The notes: generated by a model from the sequence alone, not told the origin. A DNA stretch of 64,000 nucleotides from Bostrychus sinensis (GCA_020698575.1 CM036242.1:20005624-20069623); one strand, 5' to 3'. Positions 11,512 to 23,493 are shown, counted from the stretch's first letter. Numbers and translations are program-made.

Positions 11512-13234
11512 GCATTAAGTTGCAAGTGAGTGATAGCTGAAGGACCAGACTCAATCCCGCCATTCTCACTTAAGCAGGTTTATGTGGACATAATTGAATT
11601 TAGTGCAAAGAAAAAAAAATAAAATAAATAAAAAATGGCTTGGCAAAGCTCGAAAGCCCACCACCAGACTTGAGGTGTAATTTCTGAGTCTACAGTGGCA
11701 CACTATCAAGGCCACAGGTAATTCATCTTCTGGCTCCAGCATGCCTTGTGACCTAATTAAATGAATAAAGATGTGAAGAAATCTTCATTTCCAAAGGGAT
11801 AAACACACAGCTGCACCGGAAAGGTAAGAGGGAAGGCTTCTTTTTGTACGAGGAAGAATAGTGGCAGATGAAAAGCCACTGGCGGGGAAATGGCGAAGAG
11901 CTGAGGGCATTTAAATAGTGACAGGGAAAGCAGTGTTCTGATTTACATGCAGCTGCAGTTGCTGGCTCATTTGTTTTCATAATAGCTCATCCTGCACACA
12001 CTTTATGTGGAGCTGACTCCACTGCATATATCTCTGACTGAGTTAACAAACATCTCACTTGTGTGTTCGACTTGATGGCTACTTGTGTCAAACATCTGGC
12101 TTTTCGTTCTGTCTTATAACTCATTTTCTTCTTTTTCTTGAGTCATCAGTTGAAGCAAGACTTTGCAGATTCTCACTGTGTCCCAGGAGTCCACGTGGTC
12201 AAAGCACCAGTGAATAAATTCTCATTAAGCCTTTCCTTTCCTGAAATTGAGCTTGGGATATTGTTGTTTGTAGTCCCAGGCACTTGGAACAATTGAGTAG
12301 ATGTTGTAGAAGGAAGATAGGTTTCTTGCTTTAATCAGGTTTACACATAAGCCCCCCCTTCTTCAGGCCTGTTGAGAGTATTGATGATGAAGTCAGCTGC
12401 AGGAGGACAATCCTCCTCTCTCTCTGGCAGAGAGATATTTCACCACACTCACCATGCATGATGTGGGGACCAGTGGTGTCATCAGAGCAGTGATTTCACA
12501 GGTCCCTCTGTAACCACACTGACATGGACACTACCTAGGCTGTTTATGAGACTGCAGATTTGTATGTGTTTGTTAAACACAAATTAACAGTCCGGCTGGG
12601 ATCACAGGCAAAAACCCCTTTGGTCAAAACAAATAAGACTTTGTAAAAGGGTGAGCAACTCAACAATTTGGCAAAAGCAATCATAAAAAAGTTACTTTTT
12701 ATGCATTTTTGCCTTTGGGGCCTACCTAACAATACTGCACTTTTTTGTTTGCGGAAAGAAATGGGTCTGAGATCTCTTCCTTTCACTGCATTTTATTAAG
12801 AAGAATTCTGTTGGGTCTAAAATGATCCAAAAGCAGGATTTTTTTTTTTCTGAATGGTTGTATGTCTCTTAATCTACTCTTTGAGGCAGTACATTTGTTG
12901 GCTTTGACTTCTGCAAATCCAACTTATTCACATAGACCAAACAAATGTATCAGTGGCATAAGGTGGTAATGAGGGGCCCCAGTGCAGGTTCTCAAAATAG
13001 GTCTTAAAGTTATAAAGCTAAGTCAGTATCTATATGTCTACATAATAATAATACTTTTAAGTTATTAAATGTGCACTGTAATTTCTTAAACTCGACTAAT
13101 CAATTCTTTAAAATATTTCAATGCCATAAAAAAAAAAAATCAAAATAAAAAAAAATCTTATTGCATTAATAAACTCTGTGACCATTTAGTAAAAACTGAA
13201 GAAATTGTTTTTCAAACATTTTAAATGTAATTGT
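11512..13234. other. intergenic, no gene recognised
   Basis: AT-rich with short A-runs. The reading frames here show no recognisable domain. Confidence 0.6.
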
Positions 13235-14775
13235 ACTGTAATTTTCATCATAGGTATACCTCAACTATGAGAGACAAAATGAGGGGAAAAAAAATCCAGA
13301 AAATCACATTGTCTGATTTTTAAAGAATTTATTTGAAAATTATGGTGGAAAATAAGTAATTGGTCAATAACAAAGGTTCATCTCAATACTTTGTTGTATA
13401 CCCTTTGTTTGCAATGACAGAGGTCAAATGTTTTCTGTAAGTCTTCACAAGGTTTTCACAAACTGTTGCTGGTATTTTGGCCCATTCCTCCATGCAGATC
13501 TCCTCTAGAGCAGTGATGTTTTGGGGCTATCACTGGGCAGCATGGACTTTCAACTCCCTCCAAAGATTTTCTATGGGGTTGAGATCTGGAGACTGGCTAG
13601 GCCACTCCAGGACCTTGAAATGCTTCTTACAAAGCCACTCCTTCATTACCCGGGCAGTGTGTTTGGGATCATTGTCATGCTGAAAGACCCAGCCACGTTT
13701 CATCTTCAATGCCCTTGCTGATGGAAGGAGGTTTTCACTCAAAATCTGATGATACATGGCTCCATTCATTCTTTCCTTTACACGGATCAGTCGTCCTGGT
13801 CCCTTTGCTGAAAAACAGCCCCAAAGCATGATGTTCCCACCCCCATGCTTTACAGTAGGTATGGTGTTCTTTGGATGCAACTCAGCATTCTTTCTCCTCC
13901 AAACACGACGAGTAGCGTTTTTACCAAAAAGTTCTATTTTGGTTTCATCTGACCATATGACATTCTCCCAATCCTCTTCTGGGTCATCCAAATGCTCTCT
14001 AGCAAACTTCAGATGGGCCTGCACATGTACTGGCTTTAGCAGGGGGACACGTCTGGCACTGCAGGATTTGAGTCCCTAGCGGCGTAGTGTGTTACTGATG
14101 GTAGCCTTTGTTACTTTGGTCCCACCTCTCTGCAGGTCATTCACTAGGTCCCCCCGTGTGGTTCTGGGATTTTTTCTCACCGTTCTTGTGATCATTTTGA
14201 CCCCACGGGGTGAGATCTTGCGGGGAGCCCCAGATCGAGAGAGATTATCAGTGGTCTTGTATGTCTTCCATTTTCTTAATAATTGCTCCCACAGTTGATT
14301 TCTTCACACCAAGCTGCTTACCTATTGCAGATTCAGTCTTCCCAGCCTGGTGCAGGTCTACAACTTTGTTTCTGGTGTCCTTTGACAGCTCTTTGGTCTT
14401 GGCCATAGTGGAGTTTGGAGTGGGACTGTTTGAGGTTGTGGACAGGTGTCTTTTGTATAGATAACGAGTTCAAACAGGTGCCATTAATACAGGTAACGAG
14501 TGGAGGACAGAGGAGCCTCTTACAGAAGAAGTTACAGCTCTGTGAGAGACAGAAATCTTGCTTGTTTGTAGGTGACCAAATACTTATTTTCCACCATAAT
14601 TTGCAAATAAATTCTTTAGAAATCAGACAATGTGATTTTCTGGATTTTTTTTTTTTTTTCTCATTTTGTCTCTCATAGTTGAGATATACCTTTGATGAAA
14701 ATTACAGGCCTCTCTCATCTTTTTAAGTGGGAGAACTTGCACAATTGGTGGCTGACTAAATACTTTTTTGCCCCA

Positions 14776-14780
<5 letters not shown>
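13235..14780 (-). mobile_element. Tc1-type DNA transposon, inactive
   Basis: The right terminus ends in CCCCACTG next to TA and carries the typical GTATTTAGTCAGCCACCAAT segment on the minus strand. The left terminus begins only at CTGTAATTTTCATCA, so about 85 outer bases are missing on that side. The shared inner inverted repeat is CTCAACTATGAGAGACAAAATGAG. The transposase is on the minus strand and broken. The element sits against (TA)n and (GATA)n repeats. Confidence 0.9.
13530..14413 (-). pseudogene. Tc1 transposase pseudogene
   Basis: Reads on the minus strand from ATG at 14411-14413 (MAKTKELSKDTRNKVV) through a helix-turn-helix DNA-binding region into the DDE catalytic domain. The longest open piece (13530-14024, 164 codons) contains the catalytic-type aspartates in WSDETKIE and HDNDPKHT and the glutamate in PIENLWREL, i.e. 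a DD34E layout. Two defects are visible: an extra A in the run near 14265 shifts the frame after AIIKK, and an in-frame TAG near 14078 replaces a sense codon just before GLKSC. The product cannot be made, so this is a fossil. Confidence 0.88.

Positions 14781-14856
<76 letters not shown>
14781..14856. repeat. (TA)n(GATA)n microsatellite
   Basis: About 20 TA units followed by about nine GATA units, directly abutting the Tc1 right terminus, whose TA target is merged with the tract. Confidence 0.95.
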
Positions 14857-16772
14857 CCATACATTATTCTGAATTTTAGAAAAAAGTTTAGATTGTTACT
14901 TACCTGGAGGACTCTCAGTGCTTATGAGTGATGTCCAGCAACAGACTGGACAAGCAGTCATGTTTTTACTCCTCCATAAAAAAAAAAAAATAAATAAATA
15001 AATAAAATAAAATAAAAAAGTATCCATTCATTATTGAATTTTCATGAACCACTGTTGTATATTCCTCAGCTGTAGCGCTGTCCCATTTACCTGAAAAAAC
15101 TAGCACTGGCTGTCGCAGCTTGTCACATAAGATTGCGTTGTGCACCGCAATTATAGCATTTGTTGGTGGCTACTGCCGGGTCCTCTGGGTATCTGCTCTG
15201 CTGCTGTATAATTTCCTTTCACACTACACTCGTCATTTCAGAAGTCTGTAGACAGTTCAGCACTGTGTTTTGAATCTGATGTGAGATTGTCACCTTATTT
15301 AAAAAAAAAAGAAAAATGTTTTGGTTATTTTTGTCACTATTACTATTTTGGGTTTGAATGTAACCTATTGAGTATTTCTTTTTTTTTTCTTTTTTGAACA
15401 TTTCAAAGGTCACACAGTGCCCCCAGTGGATGTTGTAAAAGGCACGACTTTGACAGAAAGCAAAGAGTGCCATCTGAAGGCCAATCATATATTTAACTCG
15501 TCGTCGTAATGTTGATTAAACATAATACTTTGATCAAAGTAGAAATCCACTGGAATGAATAATAAATGTTTAGCTGTTTTGTTACTATACTATGCTATTA
15601 AGAAACTCAATAACCAATAATTTACTTCAAAAACATAATAAAATAAATGGTCAACTCCTATTTATTGTAGAAAGCATGATGACGCTTACGAGGCATAATG
15701 TGGAATCCAACAAGCATAAAGTCACCCAGACTGAAACACTGACTGGTATGATGAAGTGAGGCCACAAGCTTGTATTCACATAGGTTAGCTAAGCCAAATC
15801 CATCACTTAAAATCATTACCACCTGTCTTAAAGAGGCAGTTCAAATCAGTCCTGCTGTGTACAACTATAGTGCTATACATATGACAATTACATTTTTATA
15901 ACCAGGGCTATTCAGGGAATCAGTGATGCCTTTGACTGCTTTTCAAAAATACACTATATGATGTTTTAAATACAGAATTTATGCTTTGACCACTGAATAA
16001 AAAATGACCTGTCATTCATTACCAGATAACGTTATAATGTGCCTAAGATTAAGGTTTTTAGTTCCACCGAGTGTTAGAGCTTCTTTGCTGTTTACATAGC
16101 TTTATGTGTAATACAGAATACTGCTGAGATATAATGCTCAGACCTGATTTATGGGTGTGTAGTGATTTCACTTATTTTCTGAGCACTTAGGAAATATAAA
16201 AGAAAGAGGCTTGGCGTGAAAGGGTAGCACAATGAAAGGAAGGCAGCCATAGAGGGAGAGGAGCAGGAAAAATATAGGCTGCCAAACATGTAGACTATGA
16301 GCTCTAACAGAGGAATTGCATAATGACACTAAAGACTTGAGCACCTCCAAGTGGTCACACACACACATGGCAAGATATTGCTGTAAAGTTCCTTTCTGTA
16401 TGAGAACAGGCCTTGTGCCCCTGTAAAGCATCACTAACTTTTTTTTATTAAAAGTGATTGCAAATAGGTCTGATTTGCCCCAGAACCCATCAAAGACAGT
16501 TTACTGATGTTTTGTTTTCAGTGTGTCATCAACCTAACACATCAAAGGGACAACAAAGAAAGTTTCTCTTCCTATTTATTCCAACTGAGGACTTGCAATC
16601 AGTCTGATGCTGCAACACAAACGTCTCTCTTGTATTTTGCATTGTATAATTTGCAATCACAGATCAACAGCATAAAAAGATGATGAAATTGTTTAGTTTA
16701 AAAGGTTACATCAGGCAAAGATGAACAGTGTTTTGGATGTTTTTATATATTTTAATAAAACAAAAACACATC
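14857..16772. other. intergenic, no gene recognised
   Basis: AT-rich with homopolymer runs. No coding or RNA-gene signature was seen. Confidence 0.6.
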
Positions 16773-17060
16773 TTTATTATTTATATCAATCACTTATTTT
16801 TTTTTTAAACTGGTACACATTACTTAACTAGTTATTTTTAAACTGTACAAGACTGTAATGTAATGTACTTAAAAATGCTAAACAAGATAATAAACCAGCA
16901 CACCACAAAATGATGCAACTGCCTTAACAATAAAAACCTCCTGCACTCAAAGTGATATTTAGTCTCAAAACTTCTGCAAATATCCAATGCATGTTCTGAT
17001 ATGTTCTAACCTTCATACTTTGGCATAACTTCTCTGTTTTAAACATCAACTTCACAGAGG
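16773..17060 (-). other. scamp5: scamp5 3' UTR, putative
   Basis: Noncoding sequence after the scamp5 stop. An AATAAA hexamer on the minus strand lies at 16773-16778. The end point is inferred. Confidence 0.35.
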
Positions 17061-17240
17061 CTACATCTGGTTCTGATTGTACTGTGGGCTGGAGTACTGC
17101 TCCTGCATGGCCCCCGCAGCTGCCCCCATCGCTGCCTGTTGGGCTGCGGCCTGAACGTGAGGGTTCTTCCATGCCCCTGTGGCCCATTCCTCCTGAGCCT
17201 TGGACATGCTTCCCCCACTGCCTCGGTATAAATTGTGGAT
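17061..17240 (-). CDS. scamp5: scamp5 last coding exon
   Basis: 180 nt, with stop TAG at 17061-17063. The minus-strand acceptor CTGCAG is at 17241-17246. It encodes the end of the last span region and the cytosolic tail, HNLYRGSGG, KAQEEWATGAWKNP and an Ala/Gln/Met-rich C-terminus. Confidence 0.95.
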   Translation of the reverse strand: MHNLYRGSGGSMSKAQEEWATGAWKNPHVQAAAQQAAMGAAAGAMQEQYSSPQYNQNQM

Positions 17241-20200
17241 CTGCAGATGAGGTGGGGAAGTAATAACAGTAGCAAACACATCTCAAACACTCTTTTAGAC
17301 ATTGTTATTATTTTTCCACATCAGGGCATATCACACCACTTTCTCTTACTTCGCATATGAATGTATACATTTACAAACTTCTGCTATACAGGTGCATCTT
17401 CATAAATTACTGTGGAAGAATGAAATATAAATTATTTTATTAGTTCAATTCAAAAAGTAAAATGCATACGGTATGTCCTAGAGGTCCTTGCACCATAGGT
17501 TCGCAAAAAAAAAGTGTAATTAATGGGTAATAAATTATAATGATTATTTTGCTATCATATACATTTATTTTACACATGAATAAATGTTAATGGGAAGCAC
17601 TAAAAGAAATAACTGAAAAGAAAAGCCACAAATGTTGAACCTCATCAGTTTTTGTTAGGAATTGGGTCCACAAACTCATATTAATCTTGTGGCTTAATGC
17701 CCTGTCTGCTGAAAAATTCACGCCTGTGTGATTAAATATTGTCACTTTTTTTCTGATGCTATAGCGATTTTTTTGTACCTAATTTGTGCTGATAGAGGAG
17801 ATGCTGAACTTTGTGCCATTTTTTGTTTCATGGTGATAATCCCATTATTTAGAGAGATATTACCTATAAACCATGCCAAGGAATTATGAATCTTTAGTAG
17901 CAGAGTACCACAGTCTTCTTACCTGCCCTATGCCTCAGTCTCATAACATGGGCTCTTTAGGATGTAATGGTATCATGTGATCATTATGTAATATTCTAAT
18001 TTTATGAGATACATAGTTAGGGGTCTAGGCCAAATCATGACAATCAAAATGCTTGAAATATTTTAATAACACTTTAGAAGATGTATATATTTGATGTAGA
18101 CCTTACTTTAGTGGGGATTTGTAACTTCTGTGCAAAAACAATTAAAGTGTCACTTGCATACCTGTGGATAAAACTTAATGCCTCATTAAAAATGCACACA
18201 GCTAATGTGCAAAATGAAATAGGCGCAAACAAACTAAAGCGAACAATAAATGTTGTGGCTGTGCTATTAGTGTTTGTTTAGCTCGTTTCATCCTAAATTG
18301 AACAAATATGTAGAAGAACATGTGTCAGCTCTGTCTGTCCTCTGCTGCTCACGGCCACACCGCGCTCTTGCTTAGTCCATTCATCAGTTTCAGAAAAGTA
18401 AGAAGGCAAAGATACGGGATACAGCCTGAATTTGCAGTGTCAAAGTCAGAAAGCAGAGGTAGGGTTGGAGAAAACAGGAACAGAGGCAGGAACAGAAAAA
18501 CCAGAAGGGGGGAAAATCCCCCTCATATCCCCCAGCAAGTCATACCCTGTATGTAATTAACAATAACTGAATGACTTAAGAGTTTATAGATACTGATGTT
18601 TATACATGAGCTTATTATGAGAATTTAACACGCTTAACAATGTTCCAGTAATTCTTCGTAAATAAAAACTACTACTCAGCTCATGCTTTATAGTGGGTTA
18701 TTGTGAATTGTTTCAATTTTTCACTCTGTGTACTGAATTTTTATCGGCATTTCACTTTGAATTGAACTACAAAAATACATCACAATATTCTTAATATTCT
18801 TCAATTTTTTTTATTTTATTTTTTATTTTTTTTAGATGCACCTGTATAGTATTTCCATAAAAATGTAAATGTAACGTTTTCAGTCCTTACCTTGGTCAGG
18901 GCAATGAAGGACAGAGAGGCAACTGCAGTAAACATGATTGTTGGGACAAGCATGATCAATGCAATCAGGATATTATAGCTGAAGAAGGAGATTGTAGCTA
19001 GCCAACCACTGCCAAGGACAAACACATCTTTATAAGCATTTATAATATAACTGTTATTGAAAAGTGTGTCCTTCAGCTGCTACTGCTACTGCTACTGAAC
19101 ATCTGGATGTGAAATATCATTAATTCTGTGGTGCATATTAAAGCTTTAAAGGTTTTATAGCTCATTGCTCATACTGAACATGAAGATATCCAACACTGGG
19201 AACATGGCATTTATAAACTTTATGGAGACTGACATAAGATTAATATCACATCATTAGTTTGAGTCAGGTGACATTTTGAGGATATCTTTAACTGCCTCTC
19301 AAAATCTAATAACAGCAATAATAAAAGTTATGGGAGAGCCGTTTCTGATGGTCCATCACTGTCATCTTAATGAGAGCAGTGAACAAAGAGTATCAATAAT
19401 ATAACTCCCTCACTTTATACCTCCAATATTCAATAGTCACAAAGTAAAAATGTAAATGTTGTGGTCTTTAAAAATGTTATTTTCCCAACAGTTTTATGTG
19501 TATTTTTAAGGCAAGTAGGTGTGTAAGTAAGCTGAGTATAATATATTCGACTTGTATGTTGGTCTAAGCATTTTTACAACAGACAGAAAAATACTTGAGG
19601 ATGAGTAAGAAATCTTTTACACATTTTTAATGCACAGTCAGTCACACTTACCAAACACCCCATCCAGGGATCCCTATGCTCTGAATGATGCTGATTCCAA
19701 CTTGTGCCATGAACACAAAGAAGAACATCATGAAGTTGAAAGAACTGTCACTCCTAAAAATAAAAAAAATAAATTATACTTTTGACTTTACAAAAATCAA
19801 TTTTACTCTACAACATTTATGCAAAAATTCATTGATATAATAATTTTCAACCACTTATAAATTACATCTTAAGGGGGAAGCCTATCTCATCTGCACAGGC
19901 CAGGATTTAGACCACATCACTTCTAAAAAGCTTTACTACCCAAAAAACCCAGAGTTTCCACACAGAAAGACTACACCAGGCTAGGCAGGCTAACCACGCC
20001 TCTAGTAACCTGAGCTAGTAGTCCTAGCTATTCACATAAAATATTATAGTAAGATTATAACTACCCATAAACATGCCAGCTCACTACACCGGGCTTTGAA
20101 TGGACTGAAACACGACTATTATTGTAGTTGGATGTGGCAAGAGGTAAGAACCCCTGCCTTAAAATATTAACCTAATAATCATATCAGGTATCATTTGAGG

Positions 20201-22630
20201 TATAGAGGAACACTTTCAACACATTCAGAGAAACTCTTGACTTAAACCCAACAATATTAGACAAACTGATCCTCTCATCTAGTTTCACTCATAGGCAAAG
20301 TTATTTTTGTCTTGCTTTTCCCTTACACGCCACGTTAACCAATTGCACACGATTGATATAGGTGAAATGATATCTTATGATTTTAGGAAAAAGGAATGTT
20401 ACTTCATGTCCTAACAAAAAGTATTGGCATTGACCCTACCTCACAATAAACTGGGAACTCTAGCTTGGAGTTAAATTCTATCGCTATTAAATAAATAATG
20501 TTAAATAATTGTTCCTTTACTGGCCCCTTGTGGCTGGAATTAGATTTTTCTAGGATATCCTCATCTCCCTGCAGTACAGAAGAATTATAATATTCTGGAT
20601 ACCTACAGTGTTGGGTAATTTCCCACCAAAAACTAATGATTTATTTCTTAACAGAAGTTTCTCTGTCAGGGAAAACAAGACCAAAGGTGATTCATTTTAG
20701 TGATTTCATTGCCATTTTAAGATATACTTGAGGCTTTGGGGTCAATGGAGCAGTTACTTCTAAAACTGAAACATTATGATTTAAGTCTTGGTGCTATATC
20801 TTTACTATGTGAATACCTAGTTGTAATACTTTTGACTATTGTACAGTCGTAAAGTTTTGTACATTTGACATACCTGAATGCTTTGTAGATGGGCCTGAAC
20901 CAACACACATAGGAGCAGGGGGTGAACATTATAAGCCAGATGATAGACAGGCCAAAGTTAGTGACTCCTCCTCCCCCAAACATCCAGGCAAAGCAGCCGA
21001 TAAGATTCACTGCAAGTGTCGCAGTGTTCACTGTAAAAATACAACCAACATTGTTGGCAAAAAAGCATTGAAAAATAAAGTGATGCATGTTTATGCAAGC
21101 AGAAAGAAACATGCATTAACAGTATTAAAACAGTTTAGTGGAAAACATGGAAAAACAGACAGAGACAGAGAAATTCAAAACACCTATACATTTTCTGAAT
21201 TTAAATACGAGGCATTGTAATGTTTGTTTGTACAGGTTTTAATTGGAACGCTTAATAAGAGGCACAGCTGGATTATACAATTAGTTAATCAAATATAAAC
21301 ATCATATGTGTTTTAGGAACATGCTTTAAAATGAATTCACAGCAATGAGTGCAAAAATGTTATTATGACATAAACACAGACAGATGGCAAGCTGAGATGT
21401 AATTGTAAAAACACATGCATGTAAATAAAGAACAGAAGAAAGTTTTGCATGAGGCCCAGAAGCCAATGTAAACACTTAATACCTGCTGGAGTCTACATTT
21501 ACAGATAAGGGAGAACCCTGTAGAAAGAACAAACTTAAAATAAGACACTATTCATGTGGTTTGGTAATGTTTTTTAAGATATAAAGTAGTACAGACTAAG
21601 CAAACATCACAGCAGGTTATCAAACACAATAATTCCAAGGCACACATCAATGAATTAGAATTTCATGGAAAAGTCTATTTATTTCAGCAGTTCAGTTCAA
21701 AGTAAATTGCATATATTAAAGAGATTCAGACTGACATATTTCAACCATTTTATTAAATTTATAATGATGTTATGGCTTACGGTTAATGAAAACAAAAATT
21801 TGGCATCTCATAAAATTTGAATATTAAATAATCATCATCATAAATATCACAGTTAGAATAAATAAATGCTTGCAATATGCAACTTTGTGTGTACTGAATC
21901 TTTTTAATATATGCAATTCACTTTTTGTGAATGGGACTACTGAAATCACTTCACTTTTTCATGATAGTAATTTATTGACACCCACTTATATTGGAAGTCC
22001 ATCTTTTAATTCTACTGACAGTGGCTTTCCTTGTGTGATACAGAATCAACCAACCTTATATTTATTGATTCTTGTTGTTAATCTCTCTCACCTCATTTTC
22101 CAGTTTTTAATGTCTTTTCCCAAACCTAATTATCTAGCTTGTTTATAGGGCAATAAACATTGAAATAAGGCTTTTGGGGAAAATATGACTCAGTGTGGTT
22201 TCATGGATAACTGGGGCCATCTGGTCAGTGTTCAAACTCATAATGAAATTAAAAAAAAAGTCAGAATATCACAGCTACTCCCAATAAAATATATAAAATA
22301 AGACCCTTAATCAGTTTCTTTGCTGTTACTTGGTTATTTGTGAAGCTGAATAATATGCTTATTGTGACTTCTGTTGTGGACTGATGACCTATAATGGAAA
22401 TGTTAGTGTAATAACTCACACATCCACAGGTGGTACATTTTCTTGCACAAGCTGCGGTGCTGTTCAGGAATTTCTTCAAAATCCTGATAGAAACAGGGTT
22501 TTAGCGGGAGAAACCCCGGCAGAGGAGGAAAGTTAGGTTCTGCAAAATAAAACAGCACATTTAGACTTTTTTCTCCATGTGGATTATTATACTATTAGGC
22601 TATATACTAAAAATTATACTGACCAGCCAT
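17061..22630 (-). CDS. scamp5: secretory carrier membrane protein 5
   Basis: Four-span membrane protein of secretory and recycling vesicles; the family acts in post-Golgi trafficking and exocytosis. Read on the minus strand from pieces 22624-22630 (start, tentative), 22420-22539, 20874-21030, 19652-19753, 18891-19008 and 17061-17240. All junctions have AG/GT borders and join in phase. Seen: N-terminal NFPPLP and FLPLKPCFYQDFEE, four hydrophobic spans, the strongly conserved FTPCSYVCWFRPIYKAF loop after the second span, and cytosolic NLYRGSGGSMSKAQEEW followed by TGAWKNPHVQ. No NPF repeats are present, as expected for the short members SCAMP4/5. The C-terminus TGAWKNPHVQ...AAMGAA matches SCAMP5 better than SCAMP4. 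Length is about 227 residues, close to SCAMP5. Fish can have two scamp5 copies; which one this is cannot be told. Confidence 0.93.
17389..18844. mobile_element. non-autonomous DNA transposon with TIRs in the last scamp5 intron
   Basis: The left end CAGGTGCATCT and right end AGATGCACCTG are perfect inverted termini, flanked by TATA on both sides (TA or TATA target). Subterminal AGTTCAATTCAAA and TTTGAATTGAACT extend the inverted repeat. The roughly 1.46-kb interior has no transposase; the one 78-codon frame (18320-18556) shows no known domain. A related end is present near 21650-21860. It occupies most of the 1650-nt intron. Confidence 0.7.
18891..19008 (-). CDS. scamp5: scamp5 exon, fourth membrane span
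   Basis: 118 nt. The minus acceptor is TTGGCAG and the donor GTAAGG (18885-18890). It encodes (C)GWLATISFFSYN and a hydrophobic span ending SFIALTK. Confidence 0.94.
19009..19651 (-). other. scamp5 intron
   Basis: 643 nt, no element or coding signal recognised apart from a short (GCTACT)n-like stretch near 19078. Confidence 0.7.
19652..19753 (-). CDS. scamp5: scamp5 exon, third membrane span
   Basis: 102 nt. The minus acceptor is TTTTTAG and the donor GTAAGT. It encodes SDSSFNFMMFFFVFMAQ and ISIIQSIGIPGWGV, and its last two bases start the Cys codon completed by the next exon. Confidence 0.95.
19754..20873 (-). other. scamp5 intron
   Basis: 1.1 kb. Near 20430-20560 is a copy of the dispersed repeat ending GGCCCCTTGTGGCTGGAA. 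Nothing else is recognised. Confidence 0.6.
20874..21030 (-). CDS. scamp5: scamp5 exon, spans 1-2 and conserved loop
   Basis: 157 nt. The minus acceptor is TTTTTACAG and the donor GTATGT. It encodes NTATLAVNLIGC, GGGGVTNFGLS and the family hallmark FTPCSYVCWFRPIYKAF. Confidence 0.96.
21031..22419 (-). other. scamp5 intron
   Basis: 1.4 kb. Includes a degenerate repeat (about 21650-21860) related to the TIR element in the last intron. No exon is apparent between. Confidence 0.6.
21650..21860. repeat. degenerate end of a TIR-type DNA transposon
   Basis: Contains TTTCATGGAAAAGTCTATTT, then CAGCAGTTCAGTTCAAAG and GCATCTCATAAAATTTGAATATTA. I recall this as the terminal region of a common fish DNA transposon. 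It is related to the ends at 17389 and 18844. Confidence 0.5.
22420..22539 (-). CDS. scamp5: scamp5 N-terminal exon
   Basis: 120 nt. The minus acceptor is TTTTGCAG and the donor GTGAGT (22414-22419). It enters in phase 1 and encodes PNFPPLPGFLPLKPCFYQ, DFEEIPEQH and KKMYHLWM. The only in-frame Met is near its end, so the start codon must be in an upstream exon. Confidence 0.93.
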
Positions 22631-22660
22631 TTAGAAATGTTTGCGTACAGTTGTATTCAC
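22624..22660 (-). CDS. scamp5: candidate scamp5 start exon (ATG GCT G)
   Basis: On the minus strand, ATGGCTG (ATG at 22628-22630) is followed by the donor GTCAGT. Spliced across an 84-nt intron to the next exon it gives Met-Ala-Glu-Pro-Asn-Phe, fitting the family start Met-Ala-Glu. A possible acceptor, TTTTGGACAG, borders it at 22661. Inferred from phase and family similarity; no direct evidence. Confidence 0.4.
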
Positions 22661-22693
22661 CTGTCCAAAAGCAAGACAATGCATGTTATAGGC

Positions 22694-23138
22694 CAGTGTT
22701 TCCCAACCAGGGGTACGGGGACCCCTAGAGGTACACAAGCACTGTTCAGGAGGTACATGGAGTTACGTGATCATTTATAGTGCCTTTGCATATTTGGCTT
22801 TCAAAGATTAAAATAAACCTAAATCTGGACTAACCCAAGAATATACCGAGGGACACTAAACCAGCACACTAAAGAGGGACACTAAAGAAGCACAAAACAG
22901 GGACTAAACCAGGTCTAAACCAGGACTAAACCAGAACTGAATTAGGTCTAAATTGCGTGTAAACCAGGTCAAACCACGACTAAACTAAGACTAAACCAGG
23001 ACTAAGCTGGAACTAAACCGGGACTATGCCACGTCCAAACCAGGATTAAGCCGGGTCCAAATCAGAACTAAATCGGGTCCAAGGCAGGCAAAATCGGGTC
23101 CTGGGGGTGCACAAAACCCAAAAGGTTGGGAACCACTG
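22694..23138. mobile_element. hAT-type MITE with perfect 8-bp TSD
   Basis: The left terminus CAGTGTTTCCCAACC and right terminus GGTTGGGAACCACTG are inverted repeats. Both flanks read TTATAGGC (22686-22693 and 23139-23146), a perfect 8-bp target duplication diagnostic of hAT. The interior (about 22895-23095) is a degenerate tandem array of a 10-13-bp unit resembling GGACTAAACCAG. No transposase. It lies in the 5' region of scamp5, between the candidate start exon and the candidate 5' UTR exon. Confidence 0.9.
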
Positions 23139-23467
23139 TTATAGGCTACACTATCTCTAGGTGCATGATTGTGATTTTACGGTTGACGTAGGCTATATGT
23201 TTGTTAGAAGAAGTAAAAAAGCCCATCATCCCAATGCTATCTTCCCTCTTTATCATCTAAACTATACATTAACCGGAGACGTCACATTTTGAAGTCCTAG
23301 GCCAAAGATTGAGTTCCCTAATAAACGGCGACCTCTTACATTAGGCTATATTTATGCAAAATAAATTACAAATAGTACGTAAACGAGTGCGTATGCCCTT
23401 TACCCCTAAACAGCTCAAGCTAACGCATGGGGAATTACAGCGTTCACAGCAAACATAAGCTTCTTAC

Positions 23468-23492
23468 CTTCTGCACAGAGGAGCCGTGTCTC

Positions 23493-23493
<1 letters not shown>
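23468..23493 (-). other. scamp5: candidate scamp5 5' noncoding exon end
   Basis: Minus-strand sequence ending CTCTGTGCAGAAG with the donor GTAAGA (23462-23467). It carries no ATG in the frame required by the coding exon. It lies just downstream of a run of A's (minus strand) and of the CCAAT-rich region, so it may be the 5' UTR. Confidence 0.3.

Noticed and set aside
13756..14079. Plus-strand frames over the Tc1 element
   Set aside because: Antisense to the transposase pseudogene.
18320..18556. 78-codon Arg-rich frame
   Set aside because: Lies inside a non-autonomous transposon in a scamp5 intron and shows no family signature.
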